Counted from the first letter of the stretch, positions 52,969-61,784 are shown. The stretch is 64,000 bases of DNA from Rhizobiales bacterium dw_265 (GCA_018449595.1 JAAVUU010000008.1:1-64000), one strand, 5' to 3'. Notes: generated by a model not told the origin, from the letters alone. Program-made: numbers and translations.

Positions 52969-53012
52969 TCGCCGCCAACCCGGTCCTCGACCATGGTGCC
53001 GGGGGGACGGGG

Positions 53013-53034
53013 TTATTGACATATCAGTCCATAA
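53013..53034. promoter_or_regulatory. TetR operator-like palindrome
   Basis: TTATTGACATATCAGTCCATAA: outer arms TTATxGAC/GTCxATAA. It lies 16 bases before the TetR ATG at 53051. Confidence 0.55.
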
Positions 53035-53050
53035 CGCCTAATTGACCTGC

Positions 53051-53635
53051 ATGGCGAGACCCCGTGAGTTCGACCGTGACGCCGCCCTGGACCAAGCCAT
53101 GCAGGTGTTCTGGGCCAAGGGCTTTGCCGCCACTTCGACCGAGGATTTGGTCGAAGCTATGGGGATCGGCCGCCAGAGCCTCTACAACGCCTTTGGCGAC
53201 AAGCAACAGCTCTACCGTGAGGCGCTAGCTGCCTATCAGCAGAACACGATGGCGGGCCACCTCGCGCGGTTGGGCGGCCCCACATCGCCTCTGACAGGGA
53301 TACGCGATCTCCTCACCGGGCTCGTTGCCGGCAGCGACCGGGAGCGGAAGATGGGCTGCATGGGTGTGGGTTCGGTGGCGGAGTTCGGCACGACGGATCC
53401 TGAACTCTGCAGGCTGCGCACCAAGGCTGGCGCCCCTTTGCGGACGCGGCTGATTCAAAGGATGCGGGAAGGCCAAGTCAATGGGGAGATCGACCCTGCT
53501 CTCGATCCCGAAGAAGCCGCCGGCTTCATTCAGATGACCATGACCGGCATCCAGCTTGCCGCGCGCGGTGGCGCGGGAGCCGAAGACCTACGCCGAATGG
53601 CGCGCTTCGCTGCCAACCGTCTAAAGGCGCGTTAA
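53051..53635 (+). CDS. TetR/AcrR family regulator
   Basis: 194 residues. HTH: LDQAMQVFWAKGFAATSTEDLVEAMGIGRQSLYNAFGDKQQLY; C-terminal domain with MGCMGVGSVAEFGTTDPEL. Same subgroup as the TetR at 48012. A palindrome precedes it and its left arm recurs (TTATGGAC) before the next SDR, so it likely controls both itself and that SDR. Confidence 0.93.
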   Translation: MARPREFDRDAALDQAMQVFWAKGFAATSTEDLVEAMGIGRQSLYNAFGDKQQLYREALAAYQQNTMAGHLARLGGPTSPLTGIRDLLTGLVAGSDRERKMGCMGVGSVAEFGTTDPELCRLRTKAGAPLRTRLIQRMREGQVNGEIDPALDPEEAAGFIQMTMTGIQLAARGGAGAEDLRRMARFAANRLKAR

Positions 53636-53673
53636 AGAGGCGACAGGGCCCCAAAAATCCAAATGCCGTTCAA

Positions 53674-53692
53674 TTATGGACTAATCATTCAA
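53674..53692. promoter_or_regulatory. operator half-site before the SDR
   Basis: TTATGGACTAAT is the inverse of ATTAGTCCATAA, sharing AGTCCATAA with 53026-53034. The second arm is degenerate. Confidence 0.4.
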
Positions 53693-53706
53693 CAATGGTG
53701 AAGGCA

Positions 53707-54447
53707 ATGAGCAACGAGACAATACCGCAGCGGAAAGTCGCACTGGTGTTTGGGGGATCGCGCGGCATCGGTGCCGCCGCGGCGTCCCGCCTGGCGCGGG
53801 ACGGTTTTGCCGTCGCCCTGACTTATGTTTCCAGACCCGACAAGGCGCAGGAGGTCGTGGCGGCAATTGAGGCGGCGGGCGGCGAGGGGCTGGCGATCCT
53901 GGCCGACAGCGCCGAGCCTGAAGCGATCCGTGCTGCCGTTGCCCAGACCGTGGAGCGGTTCGGGACGCTCGACGCCGTGGTGGTCAATGCGGGAATCATG
54001 CGCATGGGAACGGTCGATGTGTTTCCCTTGGAAGACCTCGACCGGATGCTCGACGTAAACGTTCGTGGCGTGTTTCTCGCCATCCAGGCCGCCGTGGCCC
54101 ATATGCGCGACGGCGGGCGCGTGATCACCATCGGCAGCAACACGGCGGTGCGGTCGAGCTTCCCTGGCACCAGCGTCTATGCGCTGACCAAGGCGGCGGT
54201 GGCGACGATGGTAAAGGGCGTTGCGTTCGACCTGACGCCGCGCCGCATCACCGTGAACAATATTCAGCCCGGCCCCACTGAAACCGACATGACCGCCGGC
54301 GTGATGTCCCATCTGGAGGGCATGTTGCCGCTGGGCCGCATCGGGCAGCCTGCGGAGATCGCGGGCCTGGTGTCCTATCTGGCGGGTGCGGAATCCGGAT
54401 ACATGACCGGCGCGAGTCTTACCATCGATGGCGGTTTTGTGCTGTGA
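53707..54447 (+). CDS. SDR oxidoreductase (classical)
   Basis: 246 residues from MSNETIPQRKVAL; an ATG at 53695 is also open. VFGGSRGIG loop, DAVVVNAG, TIGSNTAV Ser, YALTK, MTGASLTIDGGF end. Follows the TetR gene by about 70 bases. Confidence 0.9.
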   Translation: MSNETIPQRKVALVFGGSRGIGAAAASRLARDGFAVALTYVSRPDKAQEVVAAIEAAGGEGLAILADSAEPEAIRAAVAQTVERFGTLDAVVVNAGIMRMGTVDVFPLEDLDRMLDVNVRGVFLAIQAAVAHMRDGGRVITIGSNTAVRSSFPGTSVYALTKAAVATMVKGVAFDLTPRRITVNNIQPGPTETDMTAGVMSHLEGMLPLGRIGQPAEIAGLVSYLAGAESGYMTGASLTIDGGFVL

Positions 54448-54455
54448 CGAAGGCT

Positions 54456-54555
54456 TAGGTGGATTGCCCGGCCGCTTCCACGATCAGGCCCGCAATCGCC
54501 CCAGGATGCGATCAGGGAGAGATGGCTGAATTTCACTTCGATTTGCACGCGAAGC
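54456..54555 (-). pseudogene. alpha/beta hydrolase, 3' fragment
   Basis: Minus strand reads RVQIEVKFSHLSLI, then after a two-base deletion HPGAIAGLIVEAAGQST and a stop at 54456. The SHLSLISHP-type end with the catalytic His is recognisable, the rest of the gene is absent. It is about 80 percent identical by eye over 70 bases to the fragment at 3415-3525. Confidence 0.6.
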
Positions 54556-54726
54556 CGATCGGATCACCGGCCCGCCGTTTTGGTAGCAAGCAGGCCAAGG
54601 CACGGGCCGCCTTGAGGCTATGGGCATCGGATTCCGATCGACAGTGTGGCGCCGAACGGAAAACGAAGTGCCGATTAGAACGAATGCGGTTATAAGTTTT
54701 GGGACTTCATGCGCGATATCGCCGCT

Positions 54727-54963
54727 TTATTCCACGGCCGCAGGATCGTTTGACGCGTCTTCGATGTCGCTGATCAACGCAGCGCCGTGGACTAACACGC
54801 TTACCTTGTCATCGCCTTTTTGATGGGATATGATACCACGGTGTAATGCTTATGGCCGTGCCCGTGGCCATCCTCGCTAGGGAGAGGCCCGCGACAATGC
54901 TCGCGTCCGTCAAAGTAACGCATACCGCTTGCCGACCCACATCTGCACTTCGTCGTCTGTCAT
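54727..54963 (-). pseudogene. decayed copy of the His-rich-loop gene
   Basis: Minus strand begins MTDDEVQMWVGK after an AAAGGACA site and, across at least three single- or double-base indels, follows the gene at 10427 closely: TLTDASIVAG, SEDGHGHGHKHYTVVS, IKKxDDKVSVLVHGAALISDIEDASNDPAAVE, stop at 54727. The His-rich loop is preserved. It is not translatable as a whole. Confidence 0.8.
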
Positions 54964-55106
54964 TGTCGATGTCCTTTCACAAGGGCGACCGGCAATATCC
55001 GGCGCCATGCCTTTCCCTAGAGCCCGTCACACCGCCCAGCCATGCCGAAAACCCCGTTACACCATGCCGATATTGGGACAGGCTTCTGCAGATCCAAGGT
55101 GACGGT

Positions 55107-55685
55107 TCATGATTCCGGAAACAAGACGGTAAGCGATCGAACGCCCTGGGCTCCGTGGATGAGAATTCCTTCGATATCGGCCGTCGCGGACGGGCCCGTG
55201 TGAAAGCTGGCATAGCGCTGCTGGTGAAACTCCGGCCGCTGATAGGCCTCCTTCATTGTGAGCATAATGTTCCAAGGCTCCAGGACAACCAGCAGATGCT
55301 GGGCAAGATAGGCGACGGCGTTCACCACCAGGGCCTGATCGATCAGAAGCACCGAGCCCGTCTCCGCCACGCCAAATGCCGCGCGCACGACCGCCACGTC
55401 GATATCGGCCAGGTCGCGGGGCCGGGTCTCAGCGGTCATGTCGCGGTTGCCCGCAATTTCCGGCACCAGCGATGCGATCACCTTGGCCTGTGGAAAAAGC
55501 GCGCCGACCGCATCCACGGCCTTGCCGATCCAGCTGCGCCCACCCATCCCCTCAAGGCTCTGGCGGAAAAACGCGACCCGGTCGCCGCTATCATCCAGCG
55601 GGAATATCGGCAATTCTGGCAACGGGTGCGGCCCCGCGGGACGGTTGGCGCGAACGGCCGAGAGGATGGTGTCGCGACTGCTCAT
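55107..55685 (-). CDS. lutC: LutC/YkgG family LUD-domain protein
   Basis: 192 residues from MSSRDTILSAVRANRP. LUD domain: VAVVRAAFGVAETGSVLL is the conserved signature, HLLVVLEPWNIM and YASFHTGPSATADIEGIL follow, ending with HGAQGVRSLTVLFPE. One of three subunits of the lactate oxidation complex LutABC. Its ATG overlaps the lutB stop (ATGA). Confidence 0.9.
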   Translation of the reverse strand: MSSRDTILSAVRANRPAGPHPLPELPIFPLDDSGDRVAFFRQSLEGMGGRSWIGKAVDAVGALFPQAKVIASLVPEIAGNRDMTAETRPRDLADIDVAVVRAAFGVAETGSVLLIDQALVVNAVAYLAQHLLVVLEPWNIMLTMKEAYQRPEFHQQRYASFHTGPSATADIEGILIHGAQGVRSLTVLFPES

Positions 55686-57256
55686 GGCGCCTGTTTCCGT
55701 CCGCCGTCTGTTCTGTGATGCCACTGATGGAAGGTTTCCCTGGGCGGCGCCGGCATGTCGCGGCCGCGCGTCCAGCTATTCAGGGGATTGGCGACCAGGA
55801 AGGCCGGCAGCACTTTCAGGGCGCTGTCGGCGGCCGCGATGGCGGCGCGATAGAGGGCTGGATGAGCCAGGATCGCACCTGCCGCCTTCATCAGGCCCTG
55901 CTTCGCGGTCCCGATGTCGTGGCTCTTGGCCAGTACCTTGCGCCAGGCAAATATCTGCTCATGGATATTGATCTTGACCGGGCAGACATTGGTGCAGGAG
56001 CCGTTGAGGGTGGAGGCGAAAGGCAGCGTGGAATATCTGCGGCGGTCGAAGGTGGGGTCCAGGATCAGCCCGATCGGCCCGGAATAGGTCGCGCCATAGG
56101 AGAGCCCGCCCGAGCGCCGGTAGACGGGACAGGTGTTCATGCAGGCCCCGCAGCGGATGCATTTCAGGCTCTGCCAGAATTGCGGTTCGCCCAGCCGGGC
56201 GGAACGGCCATTGTCGACCAGTACGACATGCATCTCGCCGCCATGCCGGGGCCCGCGGAAATGGGAGGTATATTGTGTGATGGGCGAGCCCAGCGCCGAA
56301 CGCGACAGAAGGCGGATGAACACGCCCAGATCGGCGATGCGCGGGATCAGTTTCTCGATGCCGATCGAGGCGATATGCAGCGGCGGCACATTGGCGGAAA
56401 GATCGGCATTGCCCTCGTTGGTACAGACGACGAAGGTGCCGGTTTCCGCGACCGCGAAATTGGCGCCGGTCATGCCGGCATCGGCCTCAAGGATCACGGG
56501 CCGGGTCTTTTCCCGCTGCTGCTCGGCAAGATAGTGAACGTCATCGTTGCCGGGATCGGTGCCCAGGGTCCTGGCGAACACCTCCGCCACGTCCGAGCGC
56601 AGCTTGTGCACGGCGGGCACCACAATATGGCTGGGCGCCTCGTCATCAAGCTGCTGGATGCGCTCTCCCAGATCGGTCTCGACCACTTCGATGCCGACAC
56701 CGGCCAGATAATGGCGCAAGCCGGTCTCTTCGGTCAGCATGGATTTCGACTTGATCAGCCGCCTAGCGCCATGATCGGCCAGGATGCCATGCACGACGGT
56801 GTTGTGCTCCGCGCCATCCCGTGCCCAATGCACATGAATGCCGTTGGCGACCGCCTGGGCCTCGAACTGCTCGAGATATTCATCCAGATGGGCCAGCGTA
56901 TGCTGCTTGACCGTAGACGCCAGATCGCGAAGCGCCTCCCATTCGGGGATTGCGTGCATCTGCCGGTCGCGCTTCTGGCGCAGATCCCAAAGACGCTCGT
57001 CATGCATCTTTTCATGCCGAGGTGCGTCTATGAAGCGTTGCGCGGCTTCGTCGTGATCCACCGGCCGGTGGCGGTGCAGCACCGCACCCCGCGGCTGGGG
57101 CTCCGGTGTCGGCGGGCGCAGCGGACGCGAGGTTGCTTCGCCATGGGTGAGGCGCCCGCCAAGGGAGTCGCGCGCGCCGCCGTCATCGCCGGCGCGCAGT
57201 TCCCGGTGCAAAAGCGCCGGCAGCCCGTCGCTGTCCAGGCGGGGGCCCTCGCTCAT
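55682..57256 (-). CDS. lutB: LutB-like iron-sulfur lactate oxidation subunit
   Basis: 524 residues from MSEGPRLD. LUD part (VAETGTFVVCTNEGNADLSA), then ferredoxin-like CIRCGACMNTCPVYRRSGG for one [4Fe-4S] cluster. The second cluster motif reads LPFASTLNGSCTNVCPVKI: the usual CSLCxxCxxxCP has lost two Cys (Ser and Asn there). Either a subfamily with a different second site or a damaged cluster. Overlaps lutA stop by ATGA. Confidence 0.9.
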   Translation of the reverse strand: MSEGPRLDSDGLPALLHRELRAGDDGGARDSLGGRLTHGEATSRPLRPPTPEPQPRGAVLHRHRPVDHDEAAQRFIDAPRHEKMHDERLWDLRQKRDRQMHAIPEWEALRDLASTVKQHTLAHLDEYLEQFEAQAVANGIHVHWARDGAEHNTVVHGILADHGARRLIKSKSMLTEETGLRHYLAGVGIEVVETDLGERIQQLDDEAPSHIVVPAVHKLRSDVAEVFARTLGTDPGNDDVHYLAEQQREKTRPVILEADAGMTGANFAVAETGTFVVCTNEGNADLSANVPPLHIASIGIEKLIPRIADLGVFIRLLSRSALGSPITQYTSHFRGPRHGGEMHVVLVDNGRSARLGEPQFWQSLKCIRCGACMNTCPVYRRSGGLSYGATYSGPIGLILDPTFDRRRYSTLPFASTLNGSCTNVCPVKINIHEQIFAWRKVLAKSHDIGTAKQGLMKAAGAILAHPALYRAAIAAADSALKVLPAFLVANPLNSWTRGRDMPAPPRETFHQWHHRTDGGRKQAP

Positions 57257-57996
57257 GCGCGGTCTCCATTCAGGATCTGGGCGATATGGCGGAACCTGAG
57301 CGGAAGGCCGAGCCGGTCGGCACATCCCTTCTGGTGCAGCATGCAGGAACTGTCCGCGGAAACGACATAGTCCGCGCCGGCCGCAGCATGGTCGCGCACC
57401 TTGTCCTGGCCCATCTTCACCGACACTGCCGGCTCGAACACGCTGAAGGCACCGCCAAAACCACAACACTCGTCCGGCCGCGCCTTCTCCACCAACGTCA
57501 CGCCCTTCACCATGCGCAGCAGCGACAAGGGCTTGGAATAGGACGCTTCCCGCCGTTCCGACATGCTGCCATGAAAGATGCCGCGCAGCGCGTTGCAGTT
57601 GTTATGATAGCTGACCTTGTGTGAAAACTCCGCCCAGGGGAAACCGTCGACCTTCAGCACATCGTGGAGAAATTCGACAAGGTCGCAGGTCCGCTGGCGA
57701 ACCTGCTGGACCGCTTCGGTCTGCTCCACCGCTGTCATGTGGCAGCGTATCTGATGAACGCAGCTGCCTGAGGGCACGACGATATGGTCGAAGCCCGTGA
57801 AGTTGCGCACGAACAGTTCCTCGGTGGCCTTTGCCTCGTCATGGCAGCCCGAATTGACCATCGGCTGCCCGCAACAGGTCTGGTCGAACGGATATTCCGG
57901 GTCGACGCCGAACCGGCGCAGCAGGTTCAGCGTGGCGATGCCGACTTCAGGTTCGAAGGCATCCATGTAGCAAGGTACGAACAGCGCCACACGCAT
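57253..57996 (-). CDS. lutA: LutA-like CCG-domain subunit
   Basis: 247 residues from MRVALFVPCYMDAF, with AAAGGG upstream. Two CCG domains: TCCGQPMVNSGCHDEA and ECCGFGGAFSVFEP, typical cysteine-rich motifs of GlcF/LutA that bind a noncanonical iron-sulfur cluster and transfer electrons to quinone. First of lutABC; formate dehydrogenase lies 51 bases upstream. Confidence 0.92.
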   Translation of the reverse strand: MRVALFVPCYMDAFEPEVGIATLNLLRRFGVDPEYPFDQTCCGQPMVNSGCHDEAKATEELFVRNFTGFDHIVVPSGSCVHQIRCHMTAVEQTEAVQQVRQRTCDLVEFLHDVLKVDGFPWAEFSHKVSYHNNCNALRGIFHGSMSERREASYSKPLSLLRMVKGVTLVEKARPDECCGFGGAFSVFEPAVSVKMGQDKVRDHAAAGADYVVSADSSCMLHQKGCADRLGLPLRFRHIAQILNGDRA

Positions 57997-58047
57997 CGTC
58001 ACCCTTTCCACAATGCCGGCCACAGTGCCGAAGAAGCCATCCCAGGC

Positions 58048-59205
58048 TCAATCCAGCTTGTAGGATTTCGCGCCGGTACCCGCAAGGCGGCCACCGTCAA
58101 CGATCAGATACTCGTCGCGTATCGGCGTGCCTTCGAACCAGTTCTGCAGCACCTCCAGCGTGCCCGCAGCATAGCGCGCCTGGGCCGAAAGCGAGGTGCC
58201 CGAGATATGCGGCGTCATGCCGTTATAGGGCATGGTCCGCCACGGATGGTCGGGGGGCGCGGGCTGGGGAAACCAGACATCGCCGGCATAGCCGGCGATG
58301 ATGCCCGCCTTGACGGCGCGCACCAGCGCGTCGCGGTCAACCAGCTTGCCGCGCGCGGTATTGACCAGATAGGTGCCCCGCCGCATCTCGGCAAACAGCG
58401 CATCGTTGAAGAAATTCTCGGTCGAGGGATAGAGCGGCATCTGCAGGTTGATGATGTCCGCCGCCCGCACCAGCGAGACCGGATCGGGATGGTAGGTCAG
58501 CTCCAGCTCCTTTTCGACCTCAGCCGGCAGGCGGTGCGGATCGGTGTAATGCAGCTTCAGCCCGAAGGGCTTCAGGCGCCTCAGCACCGCAAGGCCAATG
58601 CGCCCGGCCGCGATAGTGCCGAAATCCATGCCCTCGACGTCATAGCTGCGCGAAATAGCATCGGCGATGTTCCAGCCGCCCTTGACCGCGATCTCATGCG
58701 ACGGCAGATAATTGCGCACCAGCGACAGCACCATCATCACCACATGCTCGGCGACGCTGATGCTGTTGGAGCCCGTGACTTCCGCCACCGTGATGCCGGC
58801 CTTGGCGGCGGCTTCGAGATCGACATGGTCCGAGCCGATGCCGGCGGTGAGCGCCAACTTGAGCTTGGGCGCCTTGGCAATGCGCTCGGGCGTCAGATAG
58901 GCCGGCCAGAAAGGTTGGGAAATGACGATCTCCGCGTCGGGCAGATGGCGTTCCAGTTCCGAACCCGGGCCGTCCTTGTCGCTGGTCACGATCAATTCGT
59001 GGCCAAGGCCCTCAAGATAGGCGCGCAGGCCAAGTTCGCCGGACACGCAGCCCACCAACTCGCCCGGCTTGAAGCCCAGATCGTGCGGCGCAGGTGCGGT
59101 CTGCCCATTGGCATACCTGGTGATGCTGGGGATCGAGTCCCGGGCATAGCTGGGGGGATATCCGGTCTGCGGATCGGGATAGAGGACACAGACGATCTTG
59201 GCCAT
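58048..59205 (-). CDS. fdh: NAD-dependent formate dehydrogenase
   Basis: 385 residues from MAKIVCVLYPDP. Diagnostic FDH segments: LALTAGIGSDHVDL, GSNSISVAEHVVMMVLSLVRNY, NTARGKLVDRDAL, GYAGDVWFPQPAPPDHPWRTMP, NGMTPHISGTSLSAQARYAAG with the catalytic His, and IRDEYLIVDGG. It oxidises formate to CO2 with NADH made. Metal-free D-2-hydroxyacid dehydrogenase fold, cytoplasm. Between a quinone-oxidoreductase-like gene and lutA. Confidence 0.95.
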   Translation of the reverse strand: MAKIVCVLYPDPQTGYPPSYARDSIPSITRYANGQTAPAPHDLGFKPGELVGCVSGELGLRAYLEGLGHELIVTSDKDGPGSELERHLPDAEIVISQPFWPAYLTPERIAKAPKLKLALTAGIGSDHVDLEAAAKAGITVAEVTGSNSISVAEHVVMMVLSLVRNYLPSHEIAVKGGWNIADAISRSYDVEGMDFGTIAAGRIGLAVLRRLKPFGLKLHYTDPHRLPAEVEKELELTYHPDPVSLVRAADIINLQMPLYPSTENFFNDALFAEMRRGTYLVNTARGKLVDRDALVRAVKAGIIAGYAGDVWFPQPAPPDHPWRTMPYNGMTPHISGTSLSAQARYAAGTLEVLQNWFEGTPIRDEYLIVDGGRLAGTGAKSYKLD

Positions 59206-59260
59206 GATGATGACTCCTTTGTTGTTGCTACTGTTGTCATTCTCGCGAAGCCTGGGGACG

Positions 59261-60271
59261 TCACGCCCAGCCTTCGACGACGATTTTTCCCCGAGCCATT
59301 CCGGACTCGACGCGCGCATGGGCCAGGCGAAGCGTCGCGGCATTGATCGGTGAAAGGCGCTCGCCCACGGTGCTGACGATGCGGCCGGCATCGACCAGCC
59401 GCGTGACTTCTGTCAACAAGGCGTGCTGCTGTGCCATGTCGGCGGTCTGGTACATCGCCCGGCCGAACATATATTCCCAGTGCACGGAGATCATTTTGGA
59501 TTTGAGGGAAACGATATCGAGCGAGCTGGGATCGTCGATAAGGGCGAGCCGGCCTTGCGGGGCGATCAGCTTGGCGATTTCCGGGAGATGTTCGTCGGTA
59601 TGCGTCGTGGAGAAGACAAAGGCCGGCGCGTCGATGCCGAGTTTGGCGAATTCGTCGGCGAGCGGCAGGCGGAAGTCTATCACCTGATCGGCGCCGAGCG
59701 ACCGCACCCGGTCGCCGCCCTCGGGCAGTGCGGCAGTGGTGACGACGACAAGATCGGTCAGCGCCCTGGCGAGCTGGATTGCCATCGCGCCAACCCCGCC
59801 GCTTCCGATAATAAGAATGGCATTTGCTCCGGGGACCGCGTGACGGATGTCCAGCCGGTCAAACAATGCCTCCCAGGCAGTGACCGAGGTCAGCGGCAAC
59901 GCCGCCGCCTCGGCCCAATCAATCGAATCGGGCTTGGGACCGACGATGCGCTCGTCAACGACATGAAGCTCGGCGTTGGTGCCGGGCCGCGTGATATCCC
60001 CGGCATAGAACACCGGGTCGCCGGGTTTGAACAACGTCACATCCGGGCCGACAGCCTCGACGACACCGCAAGCGTCATAGCCAAGGATGCGGGCGGTTCC
60101 CGCGGGAGGGTTGACGCCGGCGCGGACCTTGGTGTCGACCGGATTGACCGAAACGGCTTTGATCCGAACGATAAGATCGCGGGGGCCCGCAACAGGGGCA
60201 GGCACGACCAGATCAACCAGCGCGTCGGATCGCTCGATAGCGCCCGCTGTATGATAACCAACAGCCTTCAA
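59261..60271 (-). CDS. zinc-independent MDR quinone oxidoreductase (ZADH type)
   Basis: 336 residues, TTG start (MKAVGYHTAGA) with GGGAA eight bases upstream. DLIVRIKAVSVNPVDTKVRAG, ILGYDACGVVEAVGPDV, LPLTSVTAWEALFDRL, and the nucleotide loop LIIGSGGVGAMAIQLAR. No structural zinc Cys cluster. Family: zinc-binding alcohol dehydrogenase-like quinone reductases. 55 bases before fdh, so it probably heads the fdh-lut operon. Confidence 0.9.
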   Translation of the reverse strand: MKAVGYHTAGAIERSDALVDLVVPAPVAGPRDLIVRIKAVSVNPVDTKVRAGVNPPAGTARILGYDACGVVEAVGPDVTLFKPGDPVFYAGDITRPGTNAELHVVDERIVGPKPDSIDWAEAAALPLTSVTAWEALFDRLDIRHAVPGANAILIIGSGGVGAMAIQLARALTDLVVVTTAALPEGGDRVRSLGADQVIDFRLPLADEFAKLGIDAPAFVFSTTHTDEHLPEIAKLIAPQGRLALIDDPSSLDIVSLKSKMISVHWEYMFGRAMYQTADMAQQHALLTEVTRLVDAGRIVSTVGERLSPINAATLRLAHARVESGMARGKIVVEGWA

Positions 60272-60679
60272 GTTTGCATTCCCGACAAACGCATACCGAT
60301 AAAGATCACCTTGAGTACCGTCCGCGCGGCTTACTTTCCTGCGGACCTGCACACTGGCAAGCCGTTTTGCCTGCGTATTGAAGGGTGGTGTTAAAATTGG
60401 ACGCTTGTTGCTCGTCTCCTCCCACCGTCCGGCGGGCGGGCTGCGGAGCGACGGCAGTAACGCGGCATTCCCTACACCAGCTTTGTTCGGGAAGTCCTCG
60501 AACAATCACTCCAAGGTGAGGGCACTGTGCGAGTGGTTCGGAGGCGATGAGGCCGACCGCACAGAACCTATTCGATCCGGGCAAGGAACGTAATTTCGGT
60601 GGTCTTGCAGCCTCTTATCCTTGGGGTTGTCCGAGATATGACAATGTTGTCACATTAGACTTCTTGGGAGGAAGGAGCC
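60272..60679. other. intergenic stretch with one palindrome
   Basis: About 400 bases. The only clear element is TGACAATGTTGTCA at 60639-60652, an inverted repeat 27 bases before the next gene start; it may be an operator. No ORF with support. Confidence 0.4.
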
Positions 60680-60876
60680 GTGTCCGCAGATATTCATCGA
60701 GGTATCCGCTATTCCGTGACTGAGCCCACGCGTGGCCGGTGGAAGTGGGAAATCCATCCTCCGCAATGCGTCAAGGGGCTGCGCCCGTTGAGCGGGGATT
60801 GAATGGCTCTCGCCATGACGCGGTGGAAGCCGCCAAGCGCCACATCGAGATTCAGAACCCACAGGTGACAGGCTAA
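60680..60876 (+). pseudogene. small conserved protein with a frameshift
   Basis: GTG start after GGAAGGAG. First frame: MSADIHRGIRYSVTEPTRGR, WKWEIHPPQCVKGLRPL, then a stop at 60800-60802. Another frame continues GSRHDAVEAAKRHIEIQNPQVTG to 60876. Joined, they make one protein of about 65 residues of the SVTEPxxGxWxWxIHPP type common in alphaproteobacteria. A one- or two-base indel near 60790 splits it. Confidence 0.7.
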
Positions 60877-61631
60877 ATCTGGACACCGCCCGCAACTTCG
60901 ATCCTTTGGGCGTTGACCCAGCCGAAGTCGTCGGATAGGAGCGCGGCGATCACCGGTCCGACGTCATCGGGCATGCCAACTCGACCGAGTGCCGTATGGT
61001 CGGCGACCATCTTGTTGACCTGGGGATTGTCGCGGACGATGCCGCCGCTGAAATCCGTGGCGATGGCGCCCGGCGCGACGACGTTGGCGGTAATCCGGCG
61101 CGGTCCCAACTCTACGGCCATATATCGGGTCAGTGATTCGACCGCCGCCTTGATCGGACCGTACCCCACGCGGTTGGCCATCGCGGCCCGAGCCAGGGCC
61201 GAGGAAATGTTCACAATGCGGCCGCCGTCATTCATCTGCGGCAGAAGTTTCTGCGTCAGAAACAGCACGCCTTTGAAATGGACGTTATAGAGTGCGTCCA
61301 TCTGCGCTTCCGTTATCGTCTCAAGTCCTGCATTGGATGAAATGCCCGCATTGTTGACGAGATAATCGAAACGCTCGGCCTTCAATTCGGTCAGTGCATC
61401 CCGCACATGGCCCGCGAAGCCATCGAATGTGCCCACATTGCCCGTGTCGAGTTGCACGGCGATTGCGCGCGCACCTGCCTCCGCGGCGAGCGCCGCGACC
61501 TTATCGGCTTCTGCACGATTGGCGTTGTAGGTGAAAATTGAGCGCATTCCTCGCTTGGCCAGGGAGAGGACAGTGTTACACCCGATCCCCCGGCTGCCGC
61601 CGGTGACGATTGCGATTTTACCATTTGTCAT
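60873..61631 (-). CDS. SDR oxidoreductase (classical)
   Basis: 252 residues. TGGSRGIGCNT loop, FDYLVNNAG, NISSALA Ser, YGPIK. C-terminus ALLSDDFGWVNAQRIEVAGGV. Divergent from an AraC regulator at 61785 with 153 bases between, a common AraC-SDR arrangement. Its stop overlaps the frameshifted small gene by four bases. Confidence 0.92.
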   Translation of the reverse strand: MTNGKIAIVTGGSRGIGCNTVLSLAKRGMRSIFTYNANRAEADKVAALAAEAGARAIAVQLDTGNVGTFDGFAGHVRDALTELKAERFDYLVNNAGISSNAGLETITEAQMDALYNVHFKGVLFLTQKLLPQMNDGGRIVNISSALARAAMANRVGYGPIKAAVESLTRYMAVELGPRRITANVVAPGAIATDFSGGIVRDNPQVNKMVADHTALGRVGMPDDVGPVIAALLSDDFGWVNAQRIEVAGGVQI

Positions 61632-61784
61632 GATTTGGCTTTCTGTTGGCGGCGGTGTCCGTGGACCAGCTCTTTATGATACCCGGAGACCGGCAAGCAG
61701 AATGCCGCAACTCGCCTGTTTCTTGCCTATTCCTACTCGGAGGGAATATCCTGACGAGGTTCGTCCTGAAGGGAACAACCGGAT

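Noticed and set aside
55376..57370. 664-codon plus-strand frame
   Set aside because: Antisense shadow of lutB and lutC in high-GC DNA; no domain and no ribosome-binding site.
57784..59346. 520-codon plus-strand frame
   Set aside because: Antisense of formate dehydrogenase; His/Arg-rich shadow composition.
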